A stretch of 64,000 nucleotides of DNA from Limnobacter sp. 130 (GCF_902506325.1 NZ_LR732330.1:744001-808000); one strand, 5' to 3'; shown: positions 8,249-18,931, numbered from the stretch's first letter. Translations and numbers: made by a program. The notes: generated by a model not told the origin, from the letters alone.

Positions 8249-10102
8249 TCAAGCCCAGGCCACAGGTTTTCTTTTGCTACCCGCCAGTTCCAGTGGCCTC
8301 GCCACGTTGCCATTCCAACCCTCGAGATGACAAGCGCCTTTGGCAGCCCCCATCAAAATGGCGGCTGGTATGGCAACCAAGAGCATTTGCGCAGCAGTGC
8401 TGATGATTGAAATTCCCAAGCCAATGGCACCAAAAGGTACATTCAAGGGGAATTTGACCTTGGTCAATGCCTCGGGCCCACCCAAACCCACACCATTGCC
8501 CGCCGCCAGAGAAAGAAAAAGAAACGCATCAACTGCGGCCCAGATAGAGCTGGCCACTGCGCGGCCTATGCTGAAACTCGCCGTGCGGGAATTGGGTATT
8601 TTCAGTGCCGACTCGGTAATGTATCCCGCCAACTTGGCGATTGGACGAGTTAACTGATAATTCAGAGACATCAGAATGCCGTGATTAAACACCCTCAGCC
8701 CCTCGGACATCCGGGCCAAACTGCGCGTCACCGGCCCATATTGATGCGAGTTGTTCAGCATACTTTCCGCGCTGTAACGCAAGCTGGCTGCGGTTGGCCT
8801 AACCTGCGCCTGCACGCCCTCTTTCCTGACAAAACCAAGAACATGCACAAGACTTTTAGACACACCCTTGCGCAACGTCTCTGCGCCCTTCTCAACACAG
8901 TGGCGAAGATCCATGAAATTTTCGTGTGGATCAGAATGAACGGCAGAATGTTCGATCAAGTTGGTCAAAGCCAAAAAGTGATTTTCACGGGCCAACAGTT
9001 CGGCTTTGGCTGACCTGGCATCGAGAAAGTTGCCTGGTGTACTGCCAGTCGGGCTTAACTCCGTAAGATAAGACCCAATCGTTTTTTCAATGGCCTGCTT
9101 GATCTGTGCTTCGTTGTGGTAATTGTTGGCGTTCTCAAGCAGCCGATTCAACAACAAAGGCAAACTATTTGCAGCACAGTATTTTTCGCCGATCTTGTAT
9201 CGCAAGGCTTTCGCCAGCAAGGTGATGGCGCCCGGCTTGTTTTTGACGTCATTTAACAACAAAAAAATACGGTGAAGGTGCTTGTCCTTGTTGAACTGGA
9301 TCAGGCCCGTCACTGCGCCACTCAAACTGGATTTTGAAGCGACCATGCAGCTGCTTGCACCAAGTGCCAGAGACACCATGGCAGAGACCGCCGAAATTGC
9401 ACTAAAGCTGCATGCCAGGGCGCGCATGTCAGCAAGCAATGCCTGCGACACATTGTTGAAAGCCCGGCCCAAACTCTCTGTGAATACACCTCGGGAAAAC
9501 AGTGCTACGGCGCCCGCGACCAAGGGGAGAGCAGCAAGAACACGCAGCTGGCTGGTGAAGGACTTGTCATCCCGATTGGGCGTTATTGCGATCTTGCTGA
9601 GTTTCAACAGCAAGCCAGTGGGCGCTGCACCCAACTCAGTGACACCGTTTGCGCAGTGGGCCCAGCGAGAAAGCTTGACCGCACGCTGATCTGGTTTGGA
9701 CAAACCAAACCGGGGCTCACTTAATTCGGGGTTAAACCTTAAATTGTCTTGTCGGTAAAACCGTGCCTTGAGCAAGGCACTGTCAAAGACATTAACTTGT
9801 TTGCCGTCAACAGCATTTTTGTACTGCTCCGCAAACAATGCAGCGGATACCCGCTGGCTGCTTTCGTAAGCCGCCCGGTGATAACGCGCGTCTGCATTGT
9901 TACCCTCGATCCAGGCCCGAAGCCTGGATTGCCAGCCTTTGCGAACCAGCTGCCCATGGCTCAGCGATTTGTAATTCGCTTTGCGAATGGTGTGAGCCCG
10001 ACAGGCAGGCAAAGAAAAATCATCTTTCCTGGGCGAAAACCTTGATTCAACAGGCACAACCGCGCCTGAATGCGTTGAAACCAATGGTGGGGAGCCAGCC
10101 AT
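8249..10102 (-). CDS. orphan 617-residue protein with hydrophobic segments
   Basis: I do not recognise this protein. The start is well supported: ATG preceded by AAGGAAG. The first 50 residues are rich in Ser, Pro and basic residues without a classical signal peptide. Hydrophobic stretches lie near residues 188-203 and 226-256 (Ala/Ser rich) and again near 518-545 and 555-587, where a long IGLGISIISTAAQMLLVAIP segment could cross a membrane. The middle (about 260-510) is hydrophilic and probably helical. No enzyme motif is visible. It stands alone between the cold-shock gene and the haloacid dehalogenase, both unrelated. It could be a large inner-membrane protein or a secreted membrane-inserting protein; neither is demonstrated. 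Confidence 0.7.
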   Translation of the reverse strand: MAGSPPLVSTHSGAVVPVESRFSPRKDDFSLPACRAHTIRKANYKSLSHGQLVRKGWQSRLRAWIEGNNADARYHRAAYESSQRVSAALFAEQYKNAVDGKQVNVFDSALLKARFYRQDNLRFNPELSEPRFGLSKPDQRAVKLSRWAHCANGVTELGAAPTGLLLKLSKIAITPNRDDKSFTSQLRVLAALPLVAGAVALFSRGVFTESLGRAFNNVSQALLADMRALACSFSAISAVSAMVSLALGASSCMVASKSSLSGAVTGLIQFNKDKHLHRIFLLLNDVKNKPGAITLLAKALRYKIGEKYCAANSLPLLLNRLLENANNYHNEAQIKQAIEKTIGSYLTELSPTGSTPGNFLDARSAKAELLARENHFLALTNLIEHSAVHSDPHENFMDLRHCVEKGAETLRKGVSKSLVHVLGFVRKEGVQAQVRPTAASLRYSAESMLNNSHQYGPVTRSLARMSEGLRVFNHGILMSLNYQLTRPIAKLAGYITESALKIPNSRTASFSIGRAVASSIWAAVDAFLFLSLAAGNGVGLGGPEALTKVKFPLNVPFGAIGLGISIISTAAQMLLVAIPAAILMGAAKGACHLEGWNGNVARPLELAGSKRKPVAWA

Positions 10103-10204
10103 TACTACTTCCTTTTCTTGAACTCAAGACAAGGATCGACAGTATTTTTTTTATTACGGTGCCACGAATCAACATGGCTGGCAAAATCTTGGACTCTTGC
10201 TCCC

Positions 10205-10873
10205 TCAGATGAGGGACAACACGTCGTTTAAATTGCGGCCAGTCGCCATGGGTTCTACATCCAGCCTTTCCAGAGGCAAACCAGCGCGGTTCACCCAGAG
10301 TGTGGGCAGACCAAACCAGGAGGCGCCGCATGCATCCCAGCAGTTGCTGGAAACAAACAAGGCCTCAGACGCTTGTAGCCCAAAGTGATTCAAACCCATT
10401 TGATACACAGCGCTGTGAATTTTGAAGGTTTGCAGCGAATCGACGGACAGTACGGCATCGAGCAGGTCCTGAAAGTTCGCCCCACGCACTGCCACGTTCA
10501 GCATTTCTGTGTTGCCGTTGGACAAAATTGCAGTTTTGATGCCCCGACTTTTCAACGCTTGCAACACCGCTCTGTTCTCGGGATAAGCCGCAAGACTTGA
10601 ATACACATTGAGCAAACGGCGCTGGCGTTCTTCGCTTAAATCAAGCTTGAGTGCCTCGCAGGCATAACGCAGCGCATCAATGGTGATGTCCCAAAAGGGC
10701 TTGTAGCGCCCAGCCATGGCACGCAGGCGCGTGTATTCAATTTGTTTATCGCGCCACAGCACGGATAGCGCTGCGCCCTGCCCGGGAAATATTTGCTCTG
10801 CAGTGCTAGAGACTGAATACACATCAAACAAGGTGCCATACGCATCAAAAAGTACCAATTTCGGAGTTGCCAT
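10205..10873 (-). CDS. haloacid dehalogenase, type II (S-2-haloacid dehalogenase-like)
   Basis: A 222-residue HAD-superfamily hydrolase. The nucleophile motif FDAYGTLFDV (Asp10) at the N-terminus is the variant typical of type II 2-haloacid dehalogenases. Motif II is SNGN, the Lys of motif III is in FKIHSAVYQ, and motif IV reads SSNCWDACGASWFG, again as in dehalogenases rather than phosphatases. These enzymes convert 2-haloacids to 2-hydroxyacids with inversion. A good ribosome site (AAAGGTG) precedes the ATG. It is divergent from a LysR regulator with a 103-base gap, the standard arrangement for a regulated catabolic gene. Physiological substrate unknown. Confidence 0.85.
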   Translation of the reverse strand: MATPKLVLFDAYGTLFDVYSVSSTAEQIFPGQGAALSVLWRDKQIEYTRLRAMAGRYKPFWDITIDALRYACEALKLDLSEERQRRLLNVYSSLAAYPENRAVLQALKSRGIKTAILSNGNTEMLNVAVRGANFQDLLDAVLSVDSLQTFKIHSAVYQMGLNHFGLQASEALFVSSNCWDACGASWFGLPTLWVNRAGLPLERLDVEPMATGRNLNDVLSLI

Positions 10874-10976
10874 TCATTACACCTTTCATTGCGAATTGAT
10901 TAATCTCTAGTTTATTGAATTAAACCAGCATACTCTTTCAATTAATTGAAGACATTTTTACCTTTTACGCAAAAGC

Positions 10977-11879
10977 ATGGATCACTTTAAACAAATTACC
11001 ACCTTTGCAGCAGTGGCCACAAAAGGCAGCCTTTCGGCAGCGGCCAGGGATGAAGGCGTGGCACCGGCTGTGATCAGCAGACGCCTTGATGCACTCGAGG
11101 AACGCTTGGGCGTGAAACTTCTGATTCGCACCACCCGCACCTTGAACCTGACCTATGAGGGCTCAGCCTTTCTAGAGGACTGTCAGCGAATATTGAACGA
11201 CCTGTCCAATGCCGAAGCCAGTGTAAGCCTGGGTGGCATCAAGGCCAGCGGTCACCTTCGCGTATCAGCACCGGGTGGTTTTGGAAGGCAGCACGTGGCG
11301 CCGTTGGTGCATGATTTCGTGCGCGAGCATCCAGAAGTCACTGTGTCGCTGGATTTGTCAGACCGGGTTGTGGATTTGTTGAATGAAAGCATGGACTGTG
11401 CAGTCCGCATTGGTGTGTTGCCTGACTCCAGCCTGGTCGGTGTGAAACTGGCAGACAACCAACGGCTGGTGGTTGCCACCCCAACCTACCTGCAACGGCA
11501 CGGTTGTCCGCAGCACCCCAATGATTTGGCCCAACACAATTGCTTGAATCTGGTGAGCTCGGGCGCCCCAAGTGGCTGGCTGTTCACAATCAATGGCGAA
11601 GCCACACAAATCAGGGTAAGCGGCAGCCTGGCTTGCAATGACGGCTCATCGATTCTGGATTGGGCACTGGACGATGCCGGGCTGGCTTGGCGCAGCCGCT
11701 GGGAGGTGCAACAGCACCTTCGCCACGGCAACCTGGTCACCGTTCTGGACGATTTCATTGCGCCACCCAATGCAATTTACGTTGTATTCCCTCAAAGGAA
11801 ACACCTCCCCCTGCGCGTTCGCTTGTGGATCGATTTCCTGAAACACCGCTACAGCATTGACTCGTACTGGAACGCCTGA
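10977..11879 (+). CDS. LysR-family transcriptional regulator
   Basis: A 300-residue LysR-type regulator. The N-terminal winged helix-turn-helix spans residues 1-60 (FAAVATKGSLSAAARDEGVA, then VISRRLDALEERLGVKLLIRTTR), followed by the LysR substrate-binding domain (about 90-295). It belongs to the CrgA-like subgroup by the GHLRVSAPGGFGRQHVAPLV block. Divergent orientation to the haloacid dehalogenase suggests it controls that gene and itself from the A/T-rich 10874-10976 interval. I could not identify a clear T-N11-A operator by eye. The effector is unknown. Confidence 0.9.
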   Translation: MDHFKQITTFAAVATKGSLSAAARDEGVAPAVISRRLDALEERLGVKLLIRTTRTLNLTYEGSAFLEDCQRILNDLSNAEASVSLGGIKASGHLRVSAPGGFGRQHVAPLVHDFVREHPEVTVSLDLSDRVVDLLNESMDCAVRIGVLPDSSLVGVKLADNQRLVVATPTYLQRHGCPQHPNDLAQHNCLNLVSSGAPSGWLFTINGEATQIRVSGSLACNDGSSILDWALDDAGLAWRSRWEVQQHLRHGNLVTVLDDFIAPPNAIYVVFPQRKHLPLRVRLWIDFLKHRYSIDSYWNA

Positions 11880-12015
11880 AACTTGAGGGCGATAAACCGT
11901 GAAAAGCCCCCTTTAATCTTTGAATTGATGTACAGGCAGGTGTAACAGAATCGCTATGGGGTGATTTGCCCCCAACACACAGCACTCTTTTTCCACTTGC
12001 CACAGGCCTTCTTCG

Positions 12016-15000
12016 GTGACTACACGCAAAATCCGATATCAATGGATTCTGGCCGCAGCCATGCTATGCGTGCTTGGCTTGGCGTTGCTTGCGATGGCGG
12101 CGGCTGATCTTCGTCGTATCAATGATTCAGCCGAACAAAACACACGAACACAGCTCCGATTACTTCACGATATCTTGCATGACGAATTCAGTGCCATTGT
12201 GCGATCGTTTGATGAAACCACACACCAGTTGTCTGATCAGATTGGACTGAACAACACCAACAATATTCAGACACGACTGGAGTTGCTCAAGAGCGCACTT
12301 CCAGCAATGCAAGCCATTGTAGTCAGGGATGCTGCAGGCAATATTTTGGGTCAGACCGGTGAAGACGCTGAGTTGATGAGTAACAAGGCGACGTTTACAC
12401 CGAATGCAAAACTGCTGCACAACGAACGGCTGGTGTCATTTTCCGAATCATTCACTGCAAACAAGCAACTTGTATTAATCATTAACTATCAGATCAAAAC
12501 TGCAAGCGGTGAAACGCTGGGGATCATTCAAGGCAGACTTGATGTCCGATACCTTGAACGCAAGGTGACATCGCTTCAACTCGGCGAGCACATGCGCAGT
12601 GGGCTGGCCTACAAAGACGGTACCGTACTTCTCATCCAACCCGAATTCACCAAAATCCTGGGCAAACAACTGCCCTATTTCGAATCCTTTCGTGCACAAG
12701 CAAATTCTGCAGACGTGACGGGCAATTTGATTGAACACGGGCTGTTCAAGGATCACTACTTCGCTAGCCTGTCGCTTGCAAACTCGGAAGAATTAAATAC
12801 ACCAATTCCCCTTTACCTGATTACCTGGGCGGACGCGGCGCACATGAAAGCCCAGTGGCGAGAGCAAACCATCAGCTTGTTTTTGGGTTACCTGGCTTTT
12901 TGCATACTTGCCGTACTCATGATCAAAGCCAGCATGAACCACCAGGCTCAACGAATTCTGGCAAATGAAAAAGTCAAAGCAGACCAACAATTCAATGATG
13001 AACGTTTTCAATTGGCCACCGAAAGCGCAGGGATCGGTGTTTGGGAATACAACATTCAGGAAAAGTTTATTCGCTGGGACAGCGCTATGCGCAAAATTTA
13101 TGGCGTGCAAGACAGCCAGGAATTGGTGTCCTACCGAGAGTGGTTGAATTACGTGGTGCCTGAAGACGTCAACACACTGGGAACAGTCTTGCTTGAGGCG
13201 TCCAGGAATCAAGATACGTTTCAATTCAACTTCAATATTCGACGCGCCAGCGATGGCCGGATTCGCCACATTCAGGCCCGTGCAAAAACCCATCGAAACG
13301 CCAAAGGCATTCCGTTCAGAATGATTGGAGTGAACGTGGATGTGACCGTGCAACGCCAATTTGAAGATGCATTGCGCGAGGCCGAAGCCCGATTCCGCGC
13401 CTCGTTTGAATGGGCGGCAATTGGCATGGCCATGCTGGACTTCAAAGGCCAGTTTTTGCAGGTTAACAAAGCATTGTCAGAAATTCTTGGATACAGCATG
13501 GAAGAATTGCTGGGGTTCAATTTTGATGCGATCACACATCCACAGGACACCAGGCAACACACCCATCTGGTGCGTGATGTGCTGAAGGGTCGGCGACACA
13601 ATTATCAACTGGAGAAACGGTACATCCACAAAGACGGACATGTCGTGTGGGTTCACCTTTCGGTGTCGGCCGTTCGCAATGACAACGGGCGGGTGATTTA
13701 CTTCATTTCCCAAATTCAAGATATTTCAGAGCGCAAGCGCAATGAAGCCACCTTGATTGAACGTGAACACTTTTTGCGCACCTTGTCGGAGTGCTTGCCA
13801 GGACTGGTCTCTTACTGGAGCACAGACTTGCGCTGTCATTTTGCCAACCGCAACCATGAAAAATGGTCAGACATTCCTGCTGACAAAATGCGCGGGCAGC
13901 ACATGCGCAAAGTGCTTGGTGAAGAATTGTTCTTGCATGACCACCACTATGTATTGGGTGTGCTCAAAGGTGAAAAACAGCGGTTCGAGCGCAGAAAGGC
14001 CCTGCCCTCGGGTGGCCATGCCGACATGCTGGTGCATTTGATTCCCGATGTGCTGTACGGGAAGGTCGAAGGTTTCTTCTCGATTTCCACCAACATCACC
14101 GACTTCAAGGCTCAACAACGCGAGCTTGAACGAATCAACCATGTATTAACCGACCGTACCCAACAAGCAGAAGCCGCAAGCAAGGCCAAGGGCGCATTCC
14201 TGGCCAACATGAGTCACGAAATTCGTACGCCGATGAATGCGATCATTGGTTTGCTGCAATTGCTCGAGGACACAGACCTGCAAGCACGGCAACGCGACTA
14301 CCTCAGCAAAATCGGTTCCGCTGCCGATGTGTTGCTGAATGTGCTGAACGATATTCTGGACATTTCAAGGGTTGAAGCCAACAAGCTGGAACTAAGCCGC
14401 AACCGTTTTCTGCTGGACCAGCTACTTACAAAAACCACCGACCTGTTTGCGTACAGGGCCGAGGAAAAAGCAATTCAACTGTATTGCACCAAAGACGCCA
14501 ACTGCCCGGTCAGCCTGAAAGGCGATCGACTGCGTTTGGCTCAGATATTGAACAACCTGTTATCCAATGCACTGAAATTCACCGAGAAGGGGCGAATTCA
14601 TTTGCAGGTACAAAGCGTGGCGGACGGCAAACAGTTGCAGTTCAGCGTAAAGGACAGCGGCATAGGCATGAACGAGGGGCAATGCGCAGCCCTGTTCCAA
14701 CCCTTCAGTCAGGTCGATGACAGCTCATCGCGCCGCTACGGCGGTGCTGGATTGGGCCTGTCGATCTGTAAAAACCTGGTTGAGCTGATGGGCGGACGTA
14801 TTTGGGTAGAAAGCAAGCCAGGGCTGGGCACAACCTTTCACTTCACAGTGGACTGTATTGAGCCCGAATTCAAAGTAAGGGCTGAGGACCAACAAGCCTT
14901 GAAATTGCAAACTCAGGACGCACCCGCTGACACTGGACCGGCCATTCCGCCGATGTTGAACAAGCTTGTATTGGTCGTCGATGACCACAAACTGAACCGC

Positions 15001-15342
15001 ATGGTGGCCTCGGAAATGCTGAAGAAATGGGGGGCACAAGTGCACCTGGCAGAAAATGGCAAGGAAGCCGTGCAAGCCTGTATCACTGCACGCTACGACA
15101 TGGTGTTGATGGACTTGCAAATGCCGGAAATGGACGGCTATGAAGCCACCGCCAGAATTCTCGAAGAGTTGGGCAATGCAGCACCACCCATCGTAGCCGT
15201 AACCGCATCGGCCAGTGAGCAGGACCGCATGGACATTCTGAACGCCGGCATGTGCGAACACGTTATTAAACCATTCAAGAAAGAGACCCTGATTCGGATA
15301 CTGCTGGATATTCAAGGGCAGCAATCCACAGAATCGCTTTAG
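12016..15342 (+). CDS. membrane hybrid histidine kinase with PAS domains and receiver
   Basis: An 1108-residue sensor kinase starting at GTG. Order: membrane segment (about 9-28), a periplasmic sensor of about 230 residues, a second membrane segment (about 280-302, LFLGYLAFCILAVLMIKA), three PAS/PAC modules (about 325-440, 450-570, 580-700), a dimerisation domain with the phospho-accepting His734 in NMSHEIRTPMNAI, an ATPase domain with N- and G-boxes (LNNLLSNALKF, GAGLGLSI), and a C-terminal receiver with Asp1033 in LMDLQMPEMDG. The layout is of the BarA/LuxQ type, feeding a phosphorelay. No phosphotransfer protein or output regulator sits beside it. A chemoreceptor follows 109 bases downstream. 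Confidence 0.92.
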   Translation: MTTRKIRYQWILAAAMLCVLGLALLAMAAADLRRINDSAEQNTRTQLRLLHDILHDEFSAIVRSFDETTHQLSDQIGLNNTNNIQTRLELLKSALPAMQAIVVRDAAGNILGQTGEDAELMSNKATFTPNAKLLHNERLVSFSESFTANKQLVLIINYQIKTASGETLGIIQGRLDVRYLERKVTSLQLGEHMRSGLAYKDGTVLLIQPEFTKILGKQLPYFESFRAQANSADVTGNLIEHGLFKDHYFASLSLANSEELNTPIPLYLITWADAAHMKAQWREQTISLFLGYLAFCILAVLMIKASMNHQAQRILANEKVKADQQFNDERFQLATESAGIGVWEYNIQEKFIRWDSAMRKIYGVQDSQELVSYREWLNYVVPEDVNTLGTVLLEASRNQDTFQFNFNIRRASDGRIRHIQARAKTHRNAKGIPFRMIGVNVDVTVQRQFEDALREAEARFRASFEWAAIGMAMLDFKGQFLQVNKALSEILGYSMEELLGFNFDAITHPQDTRQHTHLVRDVLKGRRHNYQLEKRYIHKDGHVVWVHLSVSAVRNDNGRVIYFISQIQDISERKRNEATLIEREHFLRTLSECLPGLVSYWSTDLRCHFANRNHEKWSDIPADKMRGQHMRKVLGEELFLHDHHYVLGVLKGEKQRFERRKALPSGGHADMLVHLIPDVLYGKVEGFFSISTNITDFKAQQRELERINHVLTDRTQQAEAASKAKGAFLANMSHEIRTPMNAIIGLLQLLEDTDLQARQRDYLSKIGSAADVLLNVLNDILDISRVEANKLELSRNRFLLDQLLTKTTDLFAYRAEEKAIQLYCTKDANCPVSLKGDRLRLAQILNNLLSNALKFTEKGRIHLQVQSVADGKQLQFSVKDSGIGMNEGQCAALFQPFSQVDDSSSRRYGGAGLGLSICKNLVELMGGRIWVESKPGLGTTFHFTVDCIEPEFKVRAEDQQALKLQTQDAPADTGPAIPPMLNKLVLVVDDHKLNRMVASEMLKKWGAQVHLAENGKEAVQACITARYDMVLMDLQMPEMDGYEATARILEELGNAAPPIVAVTASASEQDRMDILNAGMCEHVIKPFKKETLIRILLDIQGQQSTESL

Positions 15343-15451
15343 TTTCAAAGCACTCAAAAGGGGAATCCCCCAAAACTAGAGATACTTCACTTTGTAAACA
15401 TTGGCGATACTTGCTCGACTACAACAAATAAACCACCACTAAGGAAGTGCC

Positions 15452-17080
15452 ATGTTTAATACCATACGTGCCAAACTGGGATTTGGCTTTGCTATCGTGA
15501 TTGCTCTGGGCCTGTTGACGGGCGCACTTGGGCTTTTGAATGCCAAGAAAATCATGGAAGGAGCCCAGGCCAATGAGCACACCCATGAGGTGCTGCGGGA
15601 AGTTAGTTTGATACGGGAAAACATGACCAACATTGAAACCGGCCAACGCGGCTTTCTGGTCACGGGATACCCCACTTACCTTGAGCCCTACACCGAAGGC
15701 AAAAAGGAAATTGACACGCACTTTGCGGCGGCGATCAAACTCACCTCAGACAACCCCGCACAAACCGAACGATTTAACAGCCTGCGAGAAATGTATTCGA
15801 ACTGGTTGAAGTTTTCAATCGAGAAAACCATTGAACTGCGCCAATCACTCAACAATCAGGAAATTGATCAAACCGAGTTCATGAACCGATTCGTCTCCTT
15901 GTCGGGCAAGCCCATCATGGACAAAATGCGCGAGCTGATTGGACAGGTTGAACAAGAAGAATTGAATTTGCTGAAAGTTCGTACCCAAGCGGCCGAGACG
16001 ACTTATCAAACAGCACTGTGGTCGGTGGCTGCCGCCCTGATTGCCAGCTTTTTGGTGGGTGTGTTTGCAACCATCAGTTTGGTCAAGCTGCTTCAAAACA
16101 AATTAGGCACTGCAGGCAAGCACATTAATGCTTTGGCCAATGGTGAGCTGAACAGCCCCATTAACCACCAGAACAAGGATGAAGTAGACCAGCTCTTGGC
16201 TGCACTGGCTACCGCACAAGGTAACTTGAGAAAGTTAATCGATGGCATTCGCCAATCTGCACTTGAGTTGAGCAGCAACGCGACACAGGTGAAAGAGTCT
16301 TCATCAACCATGGCCAATGCGGGTGTAGAACAGGCTGATGCCACCTCATCAATGGCAGCCGCCGTAGAGGAATTGACTGTCAGCATTTCACAAATTTCAG
16401 AGAATTCAAATGACGCCACCACCACTGCCAACGCAGCGCGTGAATCGGCCGACAATGGCATGGTGACTTTGGGTGAGGTGGTTGAGGGTATACAGCGGAT
16501 TGCAGCATCAGTTCAAACCAGTGCGCAAGCAGTACAAACACTGGAAAAACAATCTGCAGATATTTCAGAGATTGTTTCGACCATTACCGAGATTGCAGAC
16601 CGCACCAATTTGCTGGCCTTGAACGCCGCCATTGAAGCCGCCCGCGCTGGGGAACAAGGCCGAGGTTTTGCTGTGGTCGCCGATGAAGTTCGCAAATTGG
16701 CCGAGCAAACCAAAGGATCTACCGACCGAATTTCCAGCATGGTGTTTGAAATTCAGAACATCACGCAAGGTGCAGTCAAATCGATGGACACCTCGGTGCA
16801 ATTGGTACAGGAAGGGATCGATCAAGCCGAAGTGGTGAACACAACCATACAGAAAATCAAGTCTGACTCTGACCGGGTTTCTGAGGCGATTGCCGCCATT
16901 GCGGTGTCCATGAAAGAACAATCGAATGTCAGCATCGAAATCAGCCGCAACGTGGAACGTGTTGCACAGATGACTGAAGAGAATACAGCTGCTGCCCAGC
17001 AAAACACTCAAGTGGCAACGCACTTGTCTGGCGTGTCGCTATCAATGATGAATGCAATCAAGGTATTTAAAACAGAATAA
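15452..17080 (+). CDS. methyl-accepting chemotaxis protein with CHASE3-type sensor
   Basis: A 542-residue chemoreceptor. A membrane segment (about 9-30) precedes a helical periplasmic domain containing [19 protein letters not shown], the hallmark of CHASE3 sensors, then a second membrane segment (about 186-208), a HAMP linker and the cytoplasmic signalling domain. The hairpin tip is the highly conserved [20 protein letters not shown] followed by VRKLAEQT. It would signal through CheW/CheA, which are not in this window, and be modified by the CheR, CheB and CheD encoded at 42-45 kb. There is no C-terminal pentapeptide tether for CheR; the protein ends in VFKTE. Confidence 0.94.
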   Translation: MFNTIRAKLGFGFAIVIALGLLTGALGLLNAKKIMEGAQANEHTHEVLREVSLIRENMTNIETGQRGFLVTGYPTYLEPYTEGKKEIDTHFAAAIKLTSDNPAQTERFNSLREMYSNWLKFSIEKTIELRQSLNNQEIDQTEFMNRFVSLSGKPIMDKMRELIGQVEQEELNLLKVRTQAAETTYQTALWSVAAALIASFLVGVFATISLVKLLQNKLGTAGKHINALANGELNSPINHQNKDEVDQLLAALATAQGNLRKLIDGIRQSALELSSNATQVKESSSTMANAGVEQADATSSMAAAVEELTVSISQISENSNDATTTANAARESADNGMVTLGEVVEGIQRIAASVQTSAQAVQTLEKQSADISEIVSTITEIADRTNLLALNAAIEAARAGEQGRGFAVVADEVRKLAEQTKGSTDRISSMVFEIQNITQGAVKSMDTSVQLVQEGIDQAEVVNTTIQKIKSDSDRVSEAIAAIAVSMKEQSNVSIEISRNVERVAQMTEENTAAAQQNTQVATHLSGVSLSMMNAIKVFKTE

Positions 17081-17186
17081 GACGCTTCTTGTTCGCAACT
17101 TCAGGGGGAAGTCCTTGTCTATGAGGTGAGTGCATTCTATATGTACTTGCTATCATTAGAACAATACCATTAGGACTGCCCCCAAC

Positions 17187-18866
17187 ATGCCCCATGACGT
17201 TTCCCTGATTGCCACATTGGCATTTGGCTTTGGCCTTGCGCTCATCTTCGGCTTTATCGCAGAAAAACTGAAAACGCCTGCCTTGCTGGGTTACCTGGTT
17301 GCCGGGTTCCTGATTGGCCCGGCCACACCCGGCTTTGTGGCAGACCCTGCGCTCACCAACCAGTTGGCTGAAGTGGGCGTGATGCTGCTGATGTTTGGTG
17401 TGGGCATGCACTTCTCCCTGAAAGACCTGTTGGCCGTCAAGAATATCGCCGTGCCTGGCGCCATTGTTCAAATGACGGCAGCCACGCTATTGGGCATGGG
17501 TGTGGCCCATTACTGGGATTGGCCCATGGGTCAAGGTCTGGTTTTTGGTCTTGCCTTGTCAGTGGCCAGCACGGTGGTGTTGCTGAAGGCATTGGAAGCC
17601 CGCGGCATGTTGACCAGTGCAAATGGGCAAATTGCAGTGGGCTGGCTTGTGGTTGAAGACCTGGCCATGGTGCTGATTCTGGTGCTGCTTCCCCCGCTGG
17701 CTGGTTTGTTGAAGGGCGGCTCGCTGGATCCAGAGACCAACCTGGTGTTTGAAATCGGATTCACTTTGGTGAAAGTCGCCCTGTTTGTTGGCTTGATGCT
17801 GGTGGTGGGCAAGCGGGTCATTCCGTGGATGCTATGGCACATCGCAAAAACAGGTTCTCGCGAATTGTTCACACTGTCAGTCATCGCTCTGGCCATCAGC
17901 CTGGCCTTCGTGGCGGCGGGCTTGTTCGATGTATCTTTTGCGCTGGGTGCCTTCTTTGCCGGCATGGTCATGCGCGAATCTGAATTAAGCCACCGCGCAG
18001 CCGAGGAATCCCTGCCCTTGCGTGATGCATTCGCCGTGCTGTTTTTCGTGTCGGTGGGCATGCTTTTCCAGGTCGACGTGTTATTTGAATACCCGCTGCG
18101 CGTGCTGGCTGTGGTGGCCATTATCGTGCTGGGTAAATCACTGGCTGCGGGTGCCTTGGTGCTGCTGTTTAAATACCCGCTCAAAAGCGCATTGGTGATT
18201 GCTGCCAGCCTTGCACAAATTGGCGAATTTTCTTTCATTTTGATTGGGTTGGGTTTGTACCTGGGCCTGGTCGACTTGCAGGTACAAAGCCTGGTGGTCT
18301 CGGGTGCAATCTTGTCGATTGCCTTGAACCCGGTCATCTTCTCACTCATCCCGAAATTGAACAGTGGCATGGTCAAACACTTTCAATGGGTTCGTAATTT
18401 GAATGCCCGTGGCCACACCATGGAAGAACTGCCACAGCAAACTGATGGCAAGTACCTGGGGGGTCATGTGGTTCTGGTTGGCCACACTGAACTGAGTAAA
18501 CGAATCGCCAAATCACTGAAAAAGAAAAATGTAGCGCATGTGATCGTCGACACCAGCCGTGAGGTAGTGGCCAAGCTGAGAAAGAATGGCCTTGCAGCGG
18601 TTTCTGGCGAATATGCGGATCCTGTCACTTTGGTGCAAGCGCACACGACGAATGCCAACAGCCTTGTGATAGCCACTGGCGATACACCGGGACTGACCCA
18701 AATGATTGAGAACGCGAAAATGTTGAACCCCAGCATTCGAATATTTGTACAGGCGTACTCGAAAGATGAAAAAGAATTATTGGGTGCGCTTCAGGATGTT
18801 CATGTTTACCGCTGGGAAGACACGCTTTGCGACGCCATTGTTCACGACATGCTCAAGCACAAATAA
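17187..18866 (+). CDS. YbaL-type monovalent cation:proton antiporter (CPA2 family)
   Basis: A 559-residue CPA2 antiporter with about 12 membrane segments (residues 5-385) followed by a cytoplasmic TrkA-N/RCK nucleotide-binding domain (about 415-530, HVVLVGHTELSKRIAKSLKK). The N-terminal block FGFIAEKLKTPALLGYLVAG and the VGVMLLMFGVGMHFSLKDLLA block resemble E. coli YbaL more than KefB/KefC. It probably exports K+ or Na+ in exchange for protons under regulation by a nucleotide. It is transcribed alone and ends just before a tandem hairpin terminator region. Confidence 0.88.
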   Translation: MPHDVSLIATLAFGFGLALIFGFIAEKLKTPALLGYLVAGFLIGPATPGFVADPALTNQLAEVGVMLLMFGVGMHFSLKDLLAVKNIAVPGAIVQMTAATLLGMGVAHYWDWPMGQGLVFGLALSVASTVVLLKALEARGMLTSANGQIAVGWLVVEDLAMVLILVLLPPLAGLLKGGSLDPETNLVFEIGFTLVKVALFVGLMLVVGKRVIPWMLWHIAKTGSRELFTLSVIALAISLAFVAAGLFDVSFALGAFFAGMVMRESELSHRAAEESLPLRDAFAVLFFVSVGMLFQVDVLFEYPLRVLAVVAIIVLGKSLAAGALVLLFKYPLKSALVIAASLAQIGEFSFILIGLGLYLGLVDLQVQSLVVSGAILSIALNPVIFSLIPKLNSGMVKHFQWVRNLNARGHTMEELPQQTDGKYLGGHVVLVGHTELSKRIAKSLKKKNVAHVIVDTSREVVAKLRKNGLAAVSGEYADPVTLVQAHTTNANSLVIATGDTPGLTQMIENAKMLNPSIRIFVQAYSKDEKELLGALQDVHVYRWEDTLCDAIVHDMLKHK

Positions 18867-18867
18867 A

Positions 18868-18931
18868 AAGCCCGGCAAGTTTCTTACCGGGCTTCAGCAC
18901 TCGCTGTTGGGCCTTTTGTAAAGGCCCAGCA
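18868..18931. terminator. two tandem hairpins between convergent antiporter and aceA genes
   Basis: Hairpin one (18868-18894) pairs AAGCCCGG with CCGGGCTT, with an inner AAG/CTT. Hairpin two (18905-18931) pairs TGTTGGGCCTTT with AAAGGCCCAGCA, with one G-U pair and a three-base loop. Neither is followed directly by a long T-run in the plus direction. Their position just after the antiporter stop and facing aceA suggests a bidirectional terminator or a 3'-end stabiliser. Confidence 0.6.

Noticed and set aside
15384-15410. possible sigma-28 promoter for the chemoreceptor gene
   Set aside because: GGCGATAC resembles a -10 element, but the sequence 11 bases before it does not match TAAAGTTT.
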